A stretch of 64,000 bases of DNA from Hydrangea macrophylla. Taxonomy: Eukaryota; Streptophyta; Magnoliopsida; Cornales; Hydrangeaceae. The stretch spans positions 4,734,501 through 4,798,500 of the forward strand of contig CM066988.1 of NCBI GenBank assembly GCA_033977485.1. Reading direction: 5' to 3'. Both the position numbers and the translations under genes were made by a program. This document shows positions 34,029 to 45,644 of the stretch, one piece after another. How positions within the stretch are numbered: the stretch's first letter is position 1; every line of letters begins with the position of its first letter. The notes under the pieces are model-generated. The model was not told the origin of the DNA and searched no databases. It saw only the letters and a list, made by a program, of their open reading frames with translations.

Positions 34029-36519
34029 TGTCACACCTCAACCCGCCTCGTGCGGATTAGGACACGTGTAACAATGCTACAAGCTCCCAATTACATTAAT
34101 TTGCAAAGAAACATACGAATTACTAATAAACGCATGTATTTAACCACATTAAACAACTCTATTGTTACAAAATAGGCCCCAAGGGTAAAATGGTAATTAA
34201 TAAGATATAGCAAATTTTGATACCAAAAGATAGGTCTTTGAGTCCCGGTTCCAACGCAAAAAAACGGCGCGCGAATCCGAGTTTTCTAGAGTGAGTTATG
34301 TCCGTTTCCGTAAAAGTTGACAGTGCTGAATCTGGACATGCGGATCGATCCGCCCAAAACCGGATCGATCCGGTTTTGACAGAATGTCATCTCTGGCTCC
34401 TCCAGAAGCTCCGGATCGATCCGCTTAATGCCCGGATCGATCCGGTTTCTGCAAAACTTGATTTTTAGCAGAAAACCCCTGTTTAATCAGTCCCAACACA
34501 CCCAAAACCTATCTAAACCTTATGGACTCTTTCAAAATCATTCCAACACTTATTTAGATGCCTTCAAGTATTAAGTAAACATGAGAAACACCACCACAAC
34601 TACAACAAACACAAATCCAAGCTCTTTCAAACATTCAAACCATTAACATAACCTCTTAGGGATCAAACCAACTCATAGACACATCCCTCTTGGAAACAAA
34701 TCAAGTTTTGGAATTAAACTTATGGTAGAAACTAATAATTTATGAAATCTTGTTGAAAAAGAGCCCAAAGCTATAACCAACTACATGGAGCATTAGAAAA
34801 CCATTACAAAACCATTTCCATAAACCTTCCAACAAGAGGATCAAACCTCACAAAACATTCATTTACAAAAGTAACTTGACCAAAATCTCAACCGTGTATC
34901 CGAACTTGCCGGAATGATCCAAACATACAACCTACAACTTTTACATAGAAATTACATAAGTTCCTTCAAATCTACATTAAACACATGAGTCGTAGGATTC
35001 CAAAACTAACTCTATGGATACAACCACGAGTCAAGTTTTCAATTGACAAGTCAAGGATGCTAACCCACAAGTTATACTTTATTACATGTTATAAACATAT
35101 TTACAAGACCCAAATCTCTCTCCCACTCCCGAGCACGCTATTTCCTCTCCGGATATTGCTCCGTACCTGCGGTGGTTGTTATTTACCACAACAGAAACAG
35201 AAAACGGTTTTCTTAAGCATTACGCTTAGTGAGAATTCTAAACATGGCTGAATGTTTAAACATGTGCAATGCAACAATAAACACATAAATCATATTTTTG
35301 TAATCGCCGAGTCACCGGTTCAATGATTCATTCAGACCCGGGACCTCCCTTGGTCCCGTGGCCACTTCTATTCCTTGGACTTCCGTATTTCTCGGATTCT
35401 TCCTCTTCACCACCCTTATTACTCCCAACTAATGAATCATTTTCCCGGGCTCATTGAATACCACATAACCACATAAGCACATACACATGTAGGCACATAT
35501 AACTTTCATAAAATTAGCATGAAATTCACAATTTAGTAACTACATGATTTCTAAACATGAGTAATCAACACAATATGATCATTCTCTTGGTTCCTAAGCA
35601 TCAATTATCATCTCTACACCATTGATGTATTGAACATAGTCAAACACAACCATTCTTTAGGCTAGAAAACTCACCTTAGCAAGATCTACCCAATTCAAGC
35701 TAGAAATGAAGAATTCCTTTACAAATCTTGCTCAATTCTTACCCAAAGTAAATCCTACATGATTTTGGTTAAACAAATATCGTTTATCAAGAATGGTTAT
35801 CGGAAAAACGTTGCCGAAAATGAAAACAAGTTACGTGCATGTAATCCTCTTACCTCCACGAGTCCAAAAGTGGTCTCGGATCGTAAATCCGGCGTCGAAC
35901 GGCGAAGGAACGGCAAGAAAACGATGTCGAAAACCCGTCGTCTTCCGTCGAGAGCTCTCGGTTCTCTCTTTTGTCTCAATTCCAGCAAATATGAGACTAA
36001 TCTCATATGACAACACATACATGCACTTGACATGAGGTGTCAAAACCTTATTTTTTCCCATTTTCTATTTACACCCCCGGAACTCTTAAGTTCTTATTAT
36101 GAAATCCCCCAAATATTCCATTAACTACCCAATTATCTAATGAGTGTTTGTCTAAGTTTCGTATGGGTCCTAACGTGGGTCCCATATATTTTATGAAGTT
36201 GCTATCGCACCTACTAATTATCAATCTTTTTCAATTATACCCTTATTTGGGTGTCCAAACTAATACCAAATGCTAAACATATATCATCATATAATATAAA
36301 AGCATTTAAACAAATAATGATGTAATCATATAAATGCATTTAATCACATAAAATGCACATATTTTTATTCGGGCCCTTCATTGGGTCCCACTCCCAAACC
36401 TGTCCCTCCTCACTGGGGACTTTTCCAATTGGTGTCCTTAATCCATTTTATACACTAATTATATTAATTAATGCATATTAACATAGTAATTAACCCGTTC
36501 TCCGGGTACGGGTGTTACA
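34029..36519 (-). mobile_element. 5' LTR of the chromovirus
   Basis: 2491 bp, nearly identical to the 3' LTR but lacking ~41 bp near 36438, where the two sides share CCTT (deletion at a microhomology). A weak minus-strand TATA-like word lies near 34203-34209, below the palindrome block. Confidence 0.95.
34340..34445. repeat. Four-palindrome block, family T reference copy
   Basis: Perfect palindromes: GCGGATCGATCCGC (34340-34353), a 22-bp one spanning 34356-34377 with core CCGGATCGATCCGG, CGGATCGATCCG (34412-34423) and CCGGATCGATCCGG (34432-34445). Centres at 34346.5, 34366.5, 34417.5 and 34438.5 are spaced 20, 51 and 21, close to 2, 5 and 2 helical turns. Confidence 0.95.
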
Positions 36520-36524
36520 AATAT

Positions 36525-39500
36525 CTTGTCCAATAACAAGTATATCATCAACATAAAGCAAAAGGATAATAAAGTTACCATCTGGGAATTTCTGCACATA
36601 AACACACTGATTTACAGCGGTTCTCTTGAACCCATGACCCACCATAAATGAATCGAATTTCCTGTACCACTGTCTTGGAGCTTGCTTAAGGCCGTAGAGA
36701 CTCTTCTTCAACTTGCAAACTAGGTGCTCTTTCCCCTTAACTTCAAAACCCTTTGGTTGTACCATGTAAATCTCTTCCTCCAAATCACCATGAAGGAAGG
36801 CAGTCTTTATATCTAACTGCTCAAGCTCAAGATCCATGCTAGCAACCAAACCCAAAGCCACTCGAATAGAACTCATCTTCACCACCGGTGAGAAAATCTC
36901 ATCAAAATCAATGCCATGCTTCTGCCCGAAGCCCTTGACAACTAAACGAGCCTTGTACTTTAGTAGCTTGTCACCATCCTTCTTCAACTTGAACACCCAT
37001 TTGTTTCTCAACGCTTTTCTGCCCTTAGGAAGATCAACCAACTCATAAGTGTTGTTTTTATGCAAAGAATTCATCTCATCTTGCATAGCTTGTACCCAAC
37101 TGCCTCTGTCTCTGTGAGTCTGAACTTCTTGAAAACTCTCTGGCTCTCCCTCATCTGTAAGCAAAATATACTCAGAACTGGAATACCTGACTGATGGCCT
37201 GTGCTCTCTAGTCGATCTCCTGACTTGAGATACTACAATCTCTGGTGAATGGGGCTGCTCCCCCTGCTCAACACCCTCTGTATCTGGCACATCATCATCA
37301 TCCCCAAATTCTGGAACATCTATAACTGGCTCATACTGTACTTCTCCCCCATCTGTGGCACCCTGTGATGTGGAAGGAACTGATGTGAGGTCTGGAGCAC
37401 TACTCGCTCTAGGCTGAGCAAATTTCTTAAAATCTGTCAAAGTCTGATACTCGTGAAAAATCACATCTTTGCTTCTGATCATCTTTCTATTTTCTGGATC
37501 CCATAACCTATACCCGAACTCTGCATCTCCATAACCAACAAAGATACATGGAGTAGCTTTATCATCAAGCTTAGATCTCTGCTCTTTAGAAATATGTGCA
37601 AATGCCTTGTACCCAAACACCCTCAGATAAGAGTATGAAATATCACCACCGGTCCATACTTTCTCTGGAATCTTAAAATTCAAAGGAGCTGAAGGAGACC
37701 TATTAATCAAGTAACAAGCTGTGCGAACTGCTTAACCCCAGAATGACTTAGGCAGCTTAGCCATTCGCAACATGCATCTGACTCTCTCTACAATAGTGCG
37801 GTTCATCCTCTCGGCCACACCATTGTGTTGTGGGGTACGTGGAACTGTCCTCTCATGCCGTATACCGTGACCTGCACAATATGCTTTAAACTCTTTTGAA
37901 GTGTACTCTCCCCCGTTATCAGTACGAAGGCAATTCAAAGGTTTTCCTGTCTCTCTTTCTACCATGGCATGAAACCTCTGAAAATGCTGAAAGATCTGGT
38001 CTTTTGTTTTCAGAAAATACACCCACACCTTATGTGAAGCATCATCAATAAAAGTAAGGAAATACTTATTTCCGCCCAAAGACTCCACCTCAATGGGACC
38101 ACAAACATCAGAATAAACCATATCAAGCAACTTGGTTTTTCTCTTACTAGAAGCATGAAAGGAAACTCTATGGTGCTTACCAAATAAGCAATAATCACAA
38201 GGGTTAAGAACTGTACCTTTGGCAAAGGGAATGAGGGACTTCTTTGCCAGAATCTGCAACCCTTTCTCACTCATGTGTGCCAACCGCCTGTGCCACAAAT
38301 TTGGTGAAGACTCATCCTCAACTGCATTAAGCCCACTTGAACACACCTTCACATGAGTTTTGTACAAAGTACAACAAAGTTCCACTTTTGCAACAACTAG
38401 GGACCCTTTGGTGAGTTTCCACTTTCCGCTCCCAAAATGGTTATCATAACCCATCTTATCTAGTGCAACACCAGAAATCAAATTCAACCGTAAGTCAAGA
38501 ACATGTCGAACATCCTTCAATGTCAAAGTGCAACCCAAGCTAGTCCGAATACACACGTCACCTATCCCTTCAATCTTGGAATAGCTGGTATTACCCATCT
38601 TCACAGTACCAAAGTCACCGGCTTTGTACGAAGTGAAGAACTCTCTCCTAGAAGTAGCATGGTAGGAGGCGGCTATATCAACAACCCACTCAACATCACT
38701 ATCTGTAACATGTAGGCACTTCTCATCTCCAAATGAGAGTACCACCACATCCTCAGAAATTGTAGCTGTAATATTCTTGTCTTCTGACTTCTTCTCAGTA
38801 TTACCCTGTTTCTGGTCTCTCTTACGAATTCTACAATTTTTGCTCGTGTGGCCTTCCTTGTTACAATAATAGCATACAAAACCTCCGCTCGCTTGTGACT
38901 TGCCTCTGCTGTTCTTGGACTTACTACGATCTTTAGATCCTTTCCAAGACCCTCTGTTCGGATTCCTGCCCCTGTTCTCCGTGACAAGAGCTTGTGTCTG
39001 ATCCGTACCCATACCCTTCTGCCTGGCTTCCTCATTAAACATGCTGTCTTTAACAATCTACAAAGTCAGCTTACCATTGGGAGCTGAATTACTAAGAGAC
39101 ACAACCAACGTCTCCCAACTATCAGGCAAAAAACTCAATAAAAGCAAAGCTTGAAATTTATCATCTAAATTCATCTTCATCGTAGCCAACTGATTAACTA
39201 TACTCTGAAAGTCACTCAAGTGCTCGGCAACGGAATTCCCATCTTTGAATTTCAAATTCACAAGCCTTCGAATCAAGAAAGCTTTGTTCTGCGCGGTCTT
39301 CCTCTCATACATAGACTCTAATTTATTCCATAAACTTTGTGCATTAACTTCTTGGGCAACGTGGTGAAACACGGTGTGATCAACCCACTGTCTAATTTGA
39401 CCCACTGTTTTCCTGTTTAATTTTACCCAATCCGTATCGGACATAGTTGTAGGCTTGGCCGTATCACCCTCAATCGGATCATACAAATTCTTACAATAAA

Positions 39501-39579
39501 GGATGTCTTCCATTCGCGATTTCCAAATTGCATAATTTGAAGCCGTGAGCTTAATCATTGAATTTGATGATTCTTCCAT
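36525..39579 (-). pseudogene. Copia gag-pol, N-terminal part: Gag, protease, integrase, RT
   Basis: One continuous frame from the ATG at 39579, broken only by stops. Gag (residues 1-~175, KLTASNYAIWKSRMEDILYC) is the UBN2 type of TNT1-94-like elements. A TAG at 39058-39060 follows, then a zinc knuckle (CYYCNKEGHTSKNC) and a protease whose active-site region reads WVVDIAASYHATS. Relatives have DTA or DTG there, so a key threonine is replaced. Integrase follows with its HHCC finger (LWHRRLAHMS...CDYCLFGKHH) and catalytic residues (DVCGP, TDNGGEY, PQHNGVAERMN). A TAA at 37732-37734 interrupts the integrase end. RT then runs from KWVFKLKKDGDKL to YVDDILVIGQDI, where the chromovirus is inserted. 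Gag, integrase and RT motifs are otherwise well kept. Confidence 0.93.
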
Positions 39580-39610
39580 TTAATTACACAAGACAATAAA
39601 TAATAATGAA

Positions 39611-39626
39611 CTTGGCTCTGATACCA
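39611..39626 (-). promoter_or_regulatory. Primer-binding site (initiator tRNA-Met type), copia
   Basis: The minus strand reads TGGTATCAGAGCCAAG three bases after the 5' LTR. Confidence 0.9.
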
Positions 39627-39629
39627 CCT

Positions 39630-40383
39630 TGTTGGGGAAAAATGCGGAAATCCCAATATTAGGAGCAACACTTCCTAACCTTGTCTAGTGTAAATTAAAT
39701 AGGCACAAATAATAAGCCAAGCCACAATGGATAATTCCTCACACCACAATCAAAGACGAACAAAATAATAATAGGGCACTCAAGCAAGAAATAAATAGAC
39801 ACCAAGATTTATGTAGAAAACCCTCCAATGGGGAGGAAAAAAACCACAGGACAACTCCGAAATATTCCACTATATCAAAATAAGGAATACAAAAGTTTTC
39901 TCAAGCTTTTGCCCTAAACTTGAGGTATTCAATCAACTAGAGAGTGAGTATAAGGGTTACCTCTTAGGGTTCACAATACCCAAAGGAATACAAGCAAAAC
40001 TACCTTCAAAACCCCAAAGATCTTGGTAAACAAACAGTCCCTTGAAGACCACCCAAATAGAGCCTTACTTTTCTTCTACTTCTTCAACCGCCGCCAAGAG
40101 CACACAAACTGAGACCCTTTTCACTCTCTGTTTTCTTCCAATATGCGCCGCCACCGCACAGTCTACACTTTTTCACAAAACCGAGACCTCTCTGTATCTC
40201 TAATTGTTATGTTGCGCAGAACAGTAAACAAAAACAAGGCTTCTACCTTTTGAGATATTGATGTGCCATTAAATGGCTATTGGGCCCACAAAGCCCAAGT
40301 GTCAACAAGTAGCAATTAAAAAAAATTAGCCCACTAACAAGGGCATTGATCTCATGTGTGTGGACCACATGGTATACCCAACA
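39630..40383 (-). mobile_element. 5' LTR of the copia element
   Basis: Same TGTTGGGG...ACCCAACA ends and ~754-bp length as the 3' LTR; TSD caatg follows. Confidence 0.95.
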
Positions 40384-40388
40384 CAATG

Positions 40389-41479
40389 TACATAATCTTC
40401 TTGCTATAAGGCATCTAACTGTCGTGACACGGTCCATACATATCTACAATGTATAGATAATGTGTTAATCAAATATTGCATGTATACACAGTATGCATGA
40501 GTCATTGAGTATGGTATCATAGAGAGTGATACAAAAAGAATATCATAAACTTTTTATTCCAAGTGATGGGGGCAGAAGTACCATCTATCTGGAACCTCTT
40601 CATGAATTTTGAGATGGTCTTAACTGTATTTGTGTAGTAGTATGAGCTCCGTTGTCATATTATTTGATATTCAAATTTGGAATTCATAATATTACTGGTG
40701 AGCTAGAGACTTATCATTACACGAACTGCGCAGTAAAGGTATGATACATTTTTGCTTATATGGTGGACTAGTTGGGGGCCTAGTCACTGTGTGAGTGGAG
40801 AGAGAAAATAAAAAAAGATTAGATAAATCTAATTATGGGGGAGAGGGAGAGGGAGAGGGAGAGGGAGAGGGGAGTAGTTTCTTGTCTATAGAGAAGTTAA
40901 AAGTAATTTCTTGGGTATCATTCTGATAGTTTTGTACTTATATGTGAGGTTTTTTTCTATAATAGATATCATATTAGTATTTTTATAAATATGTTTTTTA
41001 AATAAAATATTTGTGGTATCCTTACTTCTCCTTTTATATAATTGTATAGAATTTTTTTGTTAATAGAAATTTCCCTCCCCCCTGTTTTGTAGCTGGGCCG
41101 AAAACCCATGAAACTAAACCTTTACATGACTGGGCCAAATGAACCTTACCCAATCATTTTTATTGAATAAATTGATAAATGTACCCATATTTATGACGTG
41201 TTTGTCAAATAAACCAAAAGTTATCTCTGCTCGAGCTAATGGGCCTAAACTCACCCTATTGATGTTTCTTTGAGTTAATACTCACCCTAGCTTAATGGGG
41301 TCTAACAAGCAAGCACATACAAATATTAATTTTTATATGGAATAGGTAATCAACAATTGAAAAAGTTGTGTAGTGGCTTTAACTCAAAATTGTAAACACT
41401 CAAATAGCAATATGGGAGTTGAAAAAACATAAAATAAAATTTGGAGAGTAACTATACCATGTAAATAGAAAAAAATGCA
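40389..41479. other. Intergenic sequence with GGGAGA microsatellite
   Basis: Contains a GGGAGA run at 40836-40872. No gene or terminal repeat is recognised. Confidence 0.5.
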
Positions 41480-41482
41480 TAA

Positions 41483-41755
41483 CTAAGCGGATTTAGTCCA
41501 ATTGATATGACCTTTCTCTCTTCAGTGGGGAGATTGAGGGTTCAAGGGGATTCATTTGCTTCTCTCTTGTTATTTGTCAGTCGAAATGAGTGACCTTTGT
41601 TGGGCTTTATTATAAGCCATTGTGGGATTTTGGGGTGGAATGGGGATTTTGGGGCTGAGTTGGAGTGGAATGGGAGTGTGTGGATGTCCTACCATAATTC
41701 AGATAAATATATTAAAAGAAAAAAAGACAAAAAAAATAAAAATAAAAAATGCATA
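41483..41755 (+). mobile_element. Possible SINE
   Basis: A box-A-like stretch (AAGCGGATTTAGTCCAATTG) is followed ~45 bases later by a box-B-like GGGTTCAAGGGGAT, then a ~200-base body and an A-rich tail. This is the layout of tRNA-derived plant SINEs. No TSD was established, so it is tentative. Confidence 0.35.
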
Positions 41756-42180
41756 CATCTTTTGTCCAAAAATGATGAAAAGACAAAATCACATATTCAA
41801 TCTTGTCGGGTTGGCCATTTTTTCTACAATCCGAACTCAGTTAGAAAATTTTGGACGCTTTTGTACCCTAACTAGAAAGGGAGGACAACATTTTTATTAA
41901 GGAAGGAAATTTCAAAATACAAATTTCATAATCTTTCTTACACACTTACATGATAACTTAGAATTACAAAATACTTGCAACAGTCAAAAAATGAAATGAC
42001 ATATACAATACTTTTTAGTTTCTCTTGTTTCCAATATGTCATTTTTTTCTTTTATTTTCTAGTGTTTTTCGTACCATTTTTCAATAGAATTTTAATTAAA
42101 TATTCCTCATATTGAATTAATTGAGTGTAAAGGACAAACTTTTTTTTATTTTTATTTTTTATTTTTATTTTTAAGTTTTG
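41756..42180. other. Non-coding AT-rich sequence
   Basis: Nothing recognised apart from homopolymer-rich tracts. Confidence 0.45.
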
Positions 42181-42214
42181 ACAAAGTCTCTGATAAGTAA
42201 AACTTAATCAAATC

Positions 42215-42290
42215 AAGTTTTTATGTTACAAAATTTCACATAACAAATTATGTGATTCACATAAATTATGTGAAATTTCACATAACTATT
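42215..42290. repeat. TTATGTGAAATTTCACATAA palindrome cluster
   Basis: A perfect 20-bp palindrome at 42266-42285, preceded by AAATTTCACATAAC and ATTATGTGATTCACATAA. The core TGAAATTTCA matches the clusters at 5340 and, less one base, 24031. Confidence 0.85.
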
Positions 42291-42441
42291 TTCCGCTGAG
42301 GGATTTTTACTAAAATAAAAATAAAATTAAAAATAGTAATAAAAAAAATGGATTGGATTTAAGATAAAAAAAAGTCTATTTCAGAGGACAATTGACTAAA
42401 GTTGCCTTTTTTCAAAAATCAAGCCATAAATATAACAAAAC

Positions 42442-42602
42442 TGATAGGGATACACACCAAATGACACACTAAACGACACACCAGCTTTAAATGCATGTAC
42501 CCTGTGCTGTGTAAGTGATGCACAGAAAAGTGTAAAAAATTCAAACAGCACAGGGTACATGCATTTAAAGTACAGTGTATCGTTTAGTGTGTTTCCCTAT
42601 CA
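42442..42602. mobile_element. MITE 'a' with long inverted ends
   Basis: The left arm TGATAGGGATACACACC and inner arm TTTAAATGCATGTACCCTGT pair with the reverse complement of the right arm. The unpaired centre is GTGATGCACAGAAAAGTGTA-like. It shares its core with the element at 43102. Confidence 0.85.
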
Positions 42603-42747
42603 TGTTGTAAACATAATTCAGTTTGTATTTCATTTTCCTTTTATCCAACACGTAATGAATCAAATAAAAGAGCTACGCTTTATATTTGAAGTTTTTAAAC
42701 TCTCTAAATGACATGATAAACCAACTTTAATTTTTCTTTTTCTTTTT

Positions 42748-43039
42748 GGCTTAACTATATTTTACACCCTCCTAGTTTTCCCTTTGTATCAATTTGGTCC
42801 ATATAGTTTAGAAAGTATCATTTTAGTCCCTGTAGTTTCATAATATTATCATTTTAGTCCCTCAAACACTTTTTGTGACAAAATTTTTACTTTCAATGAC
42901 AAAATTATTCGTAACTAAAGGACTTATTGGACCAATTTGACACACATGAAATTATAGGGACTAAAGTGACACTTTCAAAATTAAAGAGACTAAACTGACA
43001 CATGTAGTAAACTACAAAGATGTAAATTGTGATTAACCC
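42748..43039. mobile_element. MITE with GGCTTAACTATATTTTACA / GGGTTAATCACAATTTACA ends
   Basis: Inverted ends of more than 100 bp, both containing AATTTGGTCC/TTTAGTCCCT words, as in plant MULE-type MITEs. It is 292 bp and non-coding. Confidence 0.7.
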
Positions 43040-43101
43040 TTTTTTAATTTATTGTTCCTTTCACCCATCCTAGCTACGGGACCAAACCTATATAATTTAT
43101 G

Positions 43102-43273
43102 AGTACTACTACACTCACACATTTTTTTACACACTTTTTGACACACAGTTTTAAATGTATGTACCCTGTGTTATATAAGTGGTGCACAAAAAAATGTAAA
43201 AAATTCAAACAGCACAAGGTACATGTATTTAAAGCATAGTGTGTCAAAAAGTGTGTAGAAAAGTGTGTATACT
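43102..43273. mobile_element. MITE 'b', related to MITE 'a'
   Basis: The inner arms (TTTAAATGTATGTACC) and the centre (GTGTAAAAAATTCAAACAGC-like) match MITE 'a'. The outer arms are different (TACACACTTTTTGACACAC). Confidence 0.85.
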
Positions 43274-43718
43274 TGACATTATTGATAATTTATTACGTGA
43301 CAAGACTATTGTGGTGTGAAAACTAGGGTAATTCATGAATAGGTTCTTTTTCTTATGATAATTTTTGGTTGAGTGTCATTAAAGTTAATATCATATTAAC
43401 TTCCAACGTTAAATTATAATAAGTGAACATAAAAAGTCAAACTGAAGCAAACAATATGAGATGTTTTTTTGGCAGATGTCTCCCACAAAGGAAAGTGTCA
43501 ACTATCACATAATTAAAATCACAAGATGGGGGTGTTTTATGGTGCCTTAAGTAAAATATAGATTGGGCTCATTTTTGTTCCATATTACGGAGTAATAGAT
43601 TTAGGTAATTCACGTTTAGAATTGTTTCTTAAATGCGTTTTGAACTCAAACATGTTTTTGAGACCAAAACTTACATATTAGTTTGTTTAGATTAATTGTA
43701 AAGAAGCATATTAGAGCG
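43274..43718. other. Intergenic sequence
   Basis: No feature recognised. Confidence 0.45.
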
Positions 43719-43727
43719 ACCAAAATA

Positions 43728-43930
43728 GAGTAATGCTAGATGCACTCCCAAATGCACAACCAAATGCACAATCCTGCTTAAAAATGTTGGACATCATACT
43801 AAAAATTTTGTACACAAAAAAGGGGTGTGCAGGGTGTGCAGGGTGTGCAAGCTTTTCAGCACAAAGTCCAACATTTTTAAGCAGAGTTGTGCATTTGATT
43901 GTGCTTTTGAGAGTGCATCTAGCATTACTC
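43728..43930. mobile_element. MITE 'c' (Mutator-like by TSD length)
   Basis: Inverted ends GAGTAATGCTAGATGCACTC are identical on both sides, extending with a few mismatches ~65 bp to AAAAATGTTGGAC. Flanks are accaaaata (43719-43727) and accaaaaata (43931-43940), a 9-10-bp TSD with one indel. The centre holds three tandem GGGTGTGCA copies. Confidence 0.9.
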
Positions 43931-43940
43931 ACCAAAAATA

Positions 43941-44213
43941 TGTATTCACTGAATCAAGTCCATGGTGCTTTAACACAAACATGTGATGCCGGAAGCAAAA
44001 TTGGATTTTAATAAATTTGGTTAATTAATTCAAAGGTTTAAAGACACATTAGTATCCTTTAATTTGGGCGAAGTTTCACTTTGGGCCATTGACTTTCAAT
44101 TGTAATACTTTGGGCTCTGTAGTTTTGATTTTGTTGCAATGTAGACTCTAGCCATAACCCCGTCAATAAAATAGGACAGAAAACACCAATTTTGTCGCCC
44201 AACACATAAGGGC

Positions 44214-44252
<39 letters not shown>

Positions 44253-44402
44253 TATAATATCCTGCACATGTCATCCGACTATGTTTCAAATAGAAACGCA
44301 TCCAAATGTATAACACACCCGGGTCAGTCACATGACTAGTATGAGATAAACAAAACAAGTCACACACAGCCTTACAGATTGCTCACAGTCCCGTACATTA
44401 AC

Positions 44403-44444
<42 letters not shown>

Positions 44445-44989
44445 GCAGCAATAATAACACACGAAAGATCGGGCAAGAAAGTAGTTCCACACACCTAACG
44501 GGACAAGGGGTAATTTTCCTTTTAAGTGGCAGCCATATAGATCCTATCCGAACAAAAAATTGATAAATACTTACCTTTCTCAACTATGGTAGGCAAAAAC
44601 CTACAAACATATTAATGGCCCTACCATCTTGCAAAAATAGAAGTTACATTCATTTTCATTATAACAGATAGTGTTCCATTGCAAATATTATTCCCTTTTC
44701 AATTTACAAAAGAAACACCATTTTCATGAAATAAAATCTCTGTACAGAGTTCCGCAAAAAAGAAAATAAATACTAGACATCGATTGGTCAGAGTATCTAC
44801 AATGTTCTACGATTTTACCACAACTAGAGGTAATTAAATACAATTCAAACTTCTAAACGTAAAAATAAAACATCACAAAGTATTTATCAATTACACCTTA
44901 TGTTCACCACCTCAATCACCCACCCATGGTCCAACCAACACACATATCCTATGTGTCTCCTAACGTAATATTAACTCCCACTCCGATTC
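43941..44989. other. Intergenic sequence with CT and ACA microsatellites
   Basis: A CT run at about 44214-44248 and an (ACA)n run at 44401-44443. No gene. Confidence 0.55.
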
Positions 44990-45644
44990 TGTCATGCCCT
45001 AGAATAGCAAAAATAGAGAAAAATAAATTTTCTTTTTGGGTCCATAGGAATGGCTGGTGAAGTCACTGAATTGTCCACACAATGCAGTACTAAACACAAA
45101 TGCTAAAGATAACAAACTTGATCTTATATAAACAGTATAAAAAGTTATATAACTATTACATCAGAGTCTACAACATAATATATAAAAGTTCTAAGGCAAC
45201 ATATGCCCTATTACAAAACATAGTAGTCAAGTCGGTAACCGACTTTAGAACTAATATCTATTCTAATCTTCAACTGGCGTATACGTAATCACCAGCATAG
45301 TAATCCTCTACGGTGCCTCCACCTTCAGCCGGTCCAGCCTCGACATATCCTTCCTCTAGATAGCAGCTGTCATCATATGGTACCCCACCTGCACTGTACT
45401 CAACAAGATAGTCTGGACGAAGAATGTCTAGGCATGAAATGCTGTCAGCTTGTTTAAAGCTGAATGAGTAGAAACTAAAACAATATTATACGCATAATGT
45501 AGTTACCATGTCAGGAAGGATAAGTATAGTTCTACTAATAATATCTTTCTATTTAATCCAACCCATTGATCGGTTACTCCCATTTGGTTACGCGAAGACT
45601 GACAACCATACCCTTGATTAAAGAACATACTCGATAGTTTAACT

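Larger units (their letters stand above)
26763..36519 (-). mobile_element. Complete Ty3/gypsy chromovirus (family T) nested in the copia RT
   Basis: The exact TSD aatat flanks it (26758-26762, 36520-36524). It has two ~2.5-kb LTRs, PBS, PPT, gag, and pol with protease, RT, RNase H, integrase and a C-terminal chromodomain-like segment, in gypsy order on the minus strand. Length is 9757 bp. LTRs differ by few substitutions and one ~41-bp deletion, so the insertion is younger than the copia host and than the two solo LTRs of the same family. One in-frame stop and two single-base frameshifts break gag-pol. Confidence 0.96.
25026..40383 (-). mobile_element. Ty1/copia (Tork/TNT1-94-like) element, split by a nested chromovirus
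   Basis: Flanked by the exact TSD caatg (25021-25025 and 40384-40388), with two LTRs of about 755 bp, a PBS, and a PPT. Subtracting the nested element and its duplicated target site, the original was about 5.6 kb, normal for copia. Order on the minus strand is Gag, protease, integrase, RT, RNase H, which is the copia order. The coding region is dead: several in-frame stops, a frameshift and the insertion. Confidence 0.95.
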
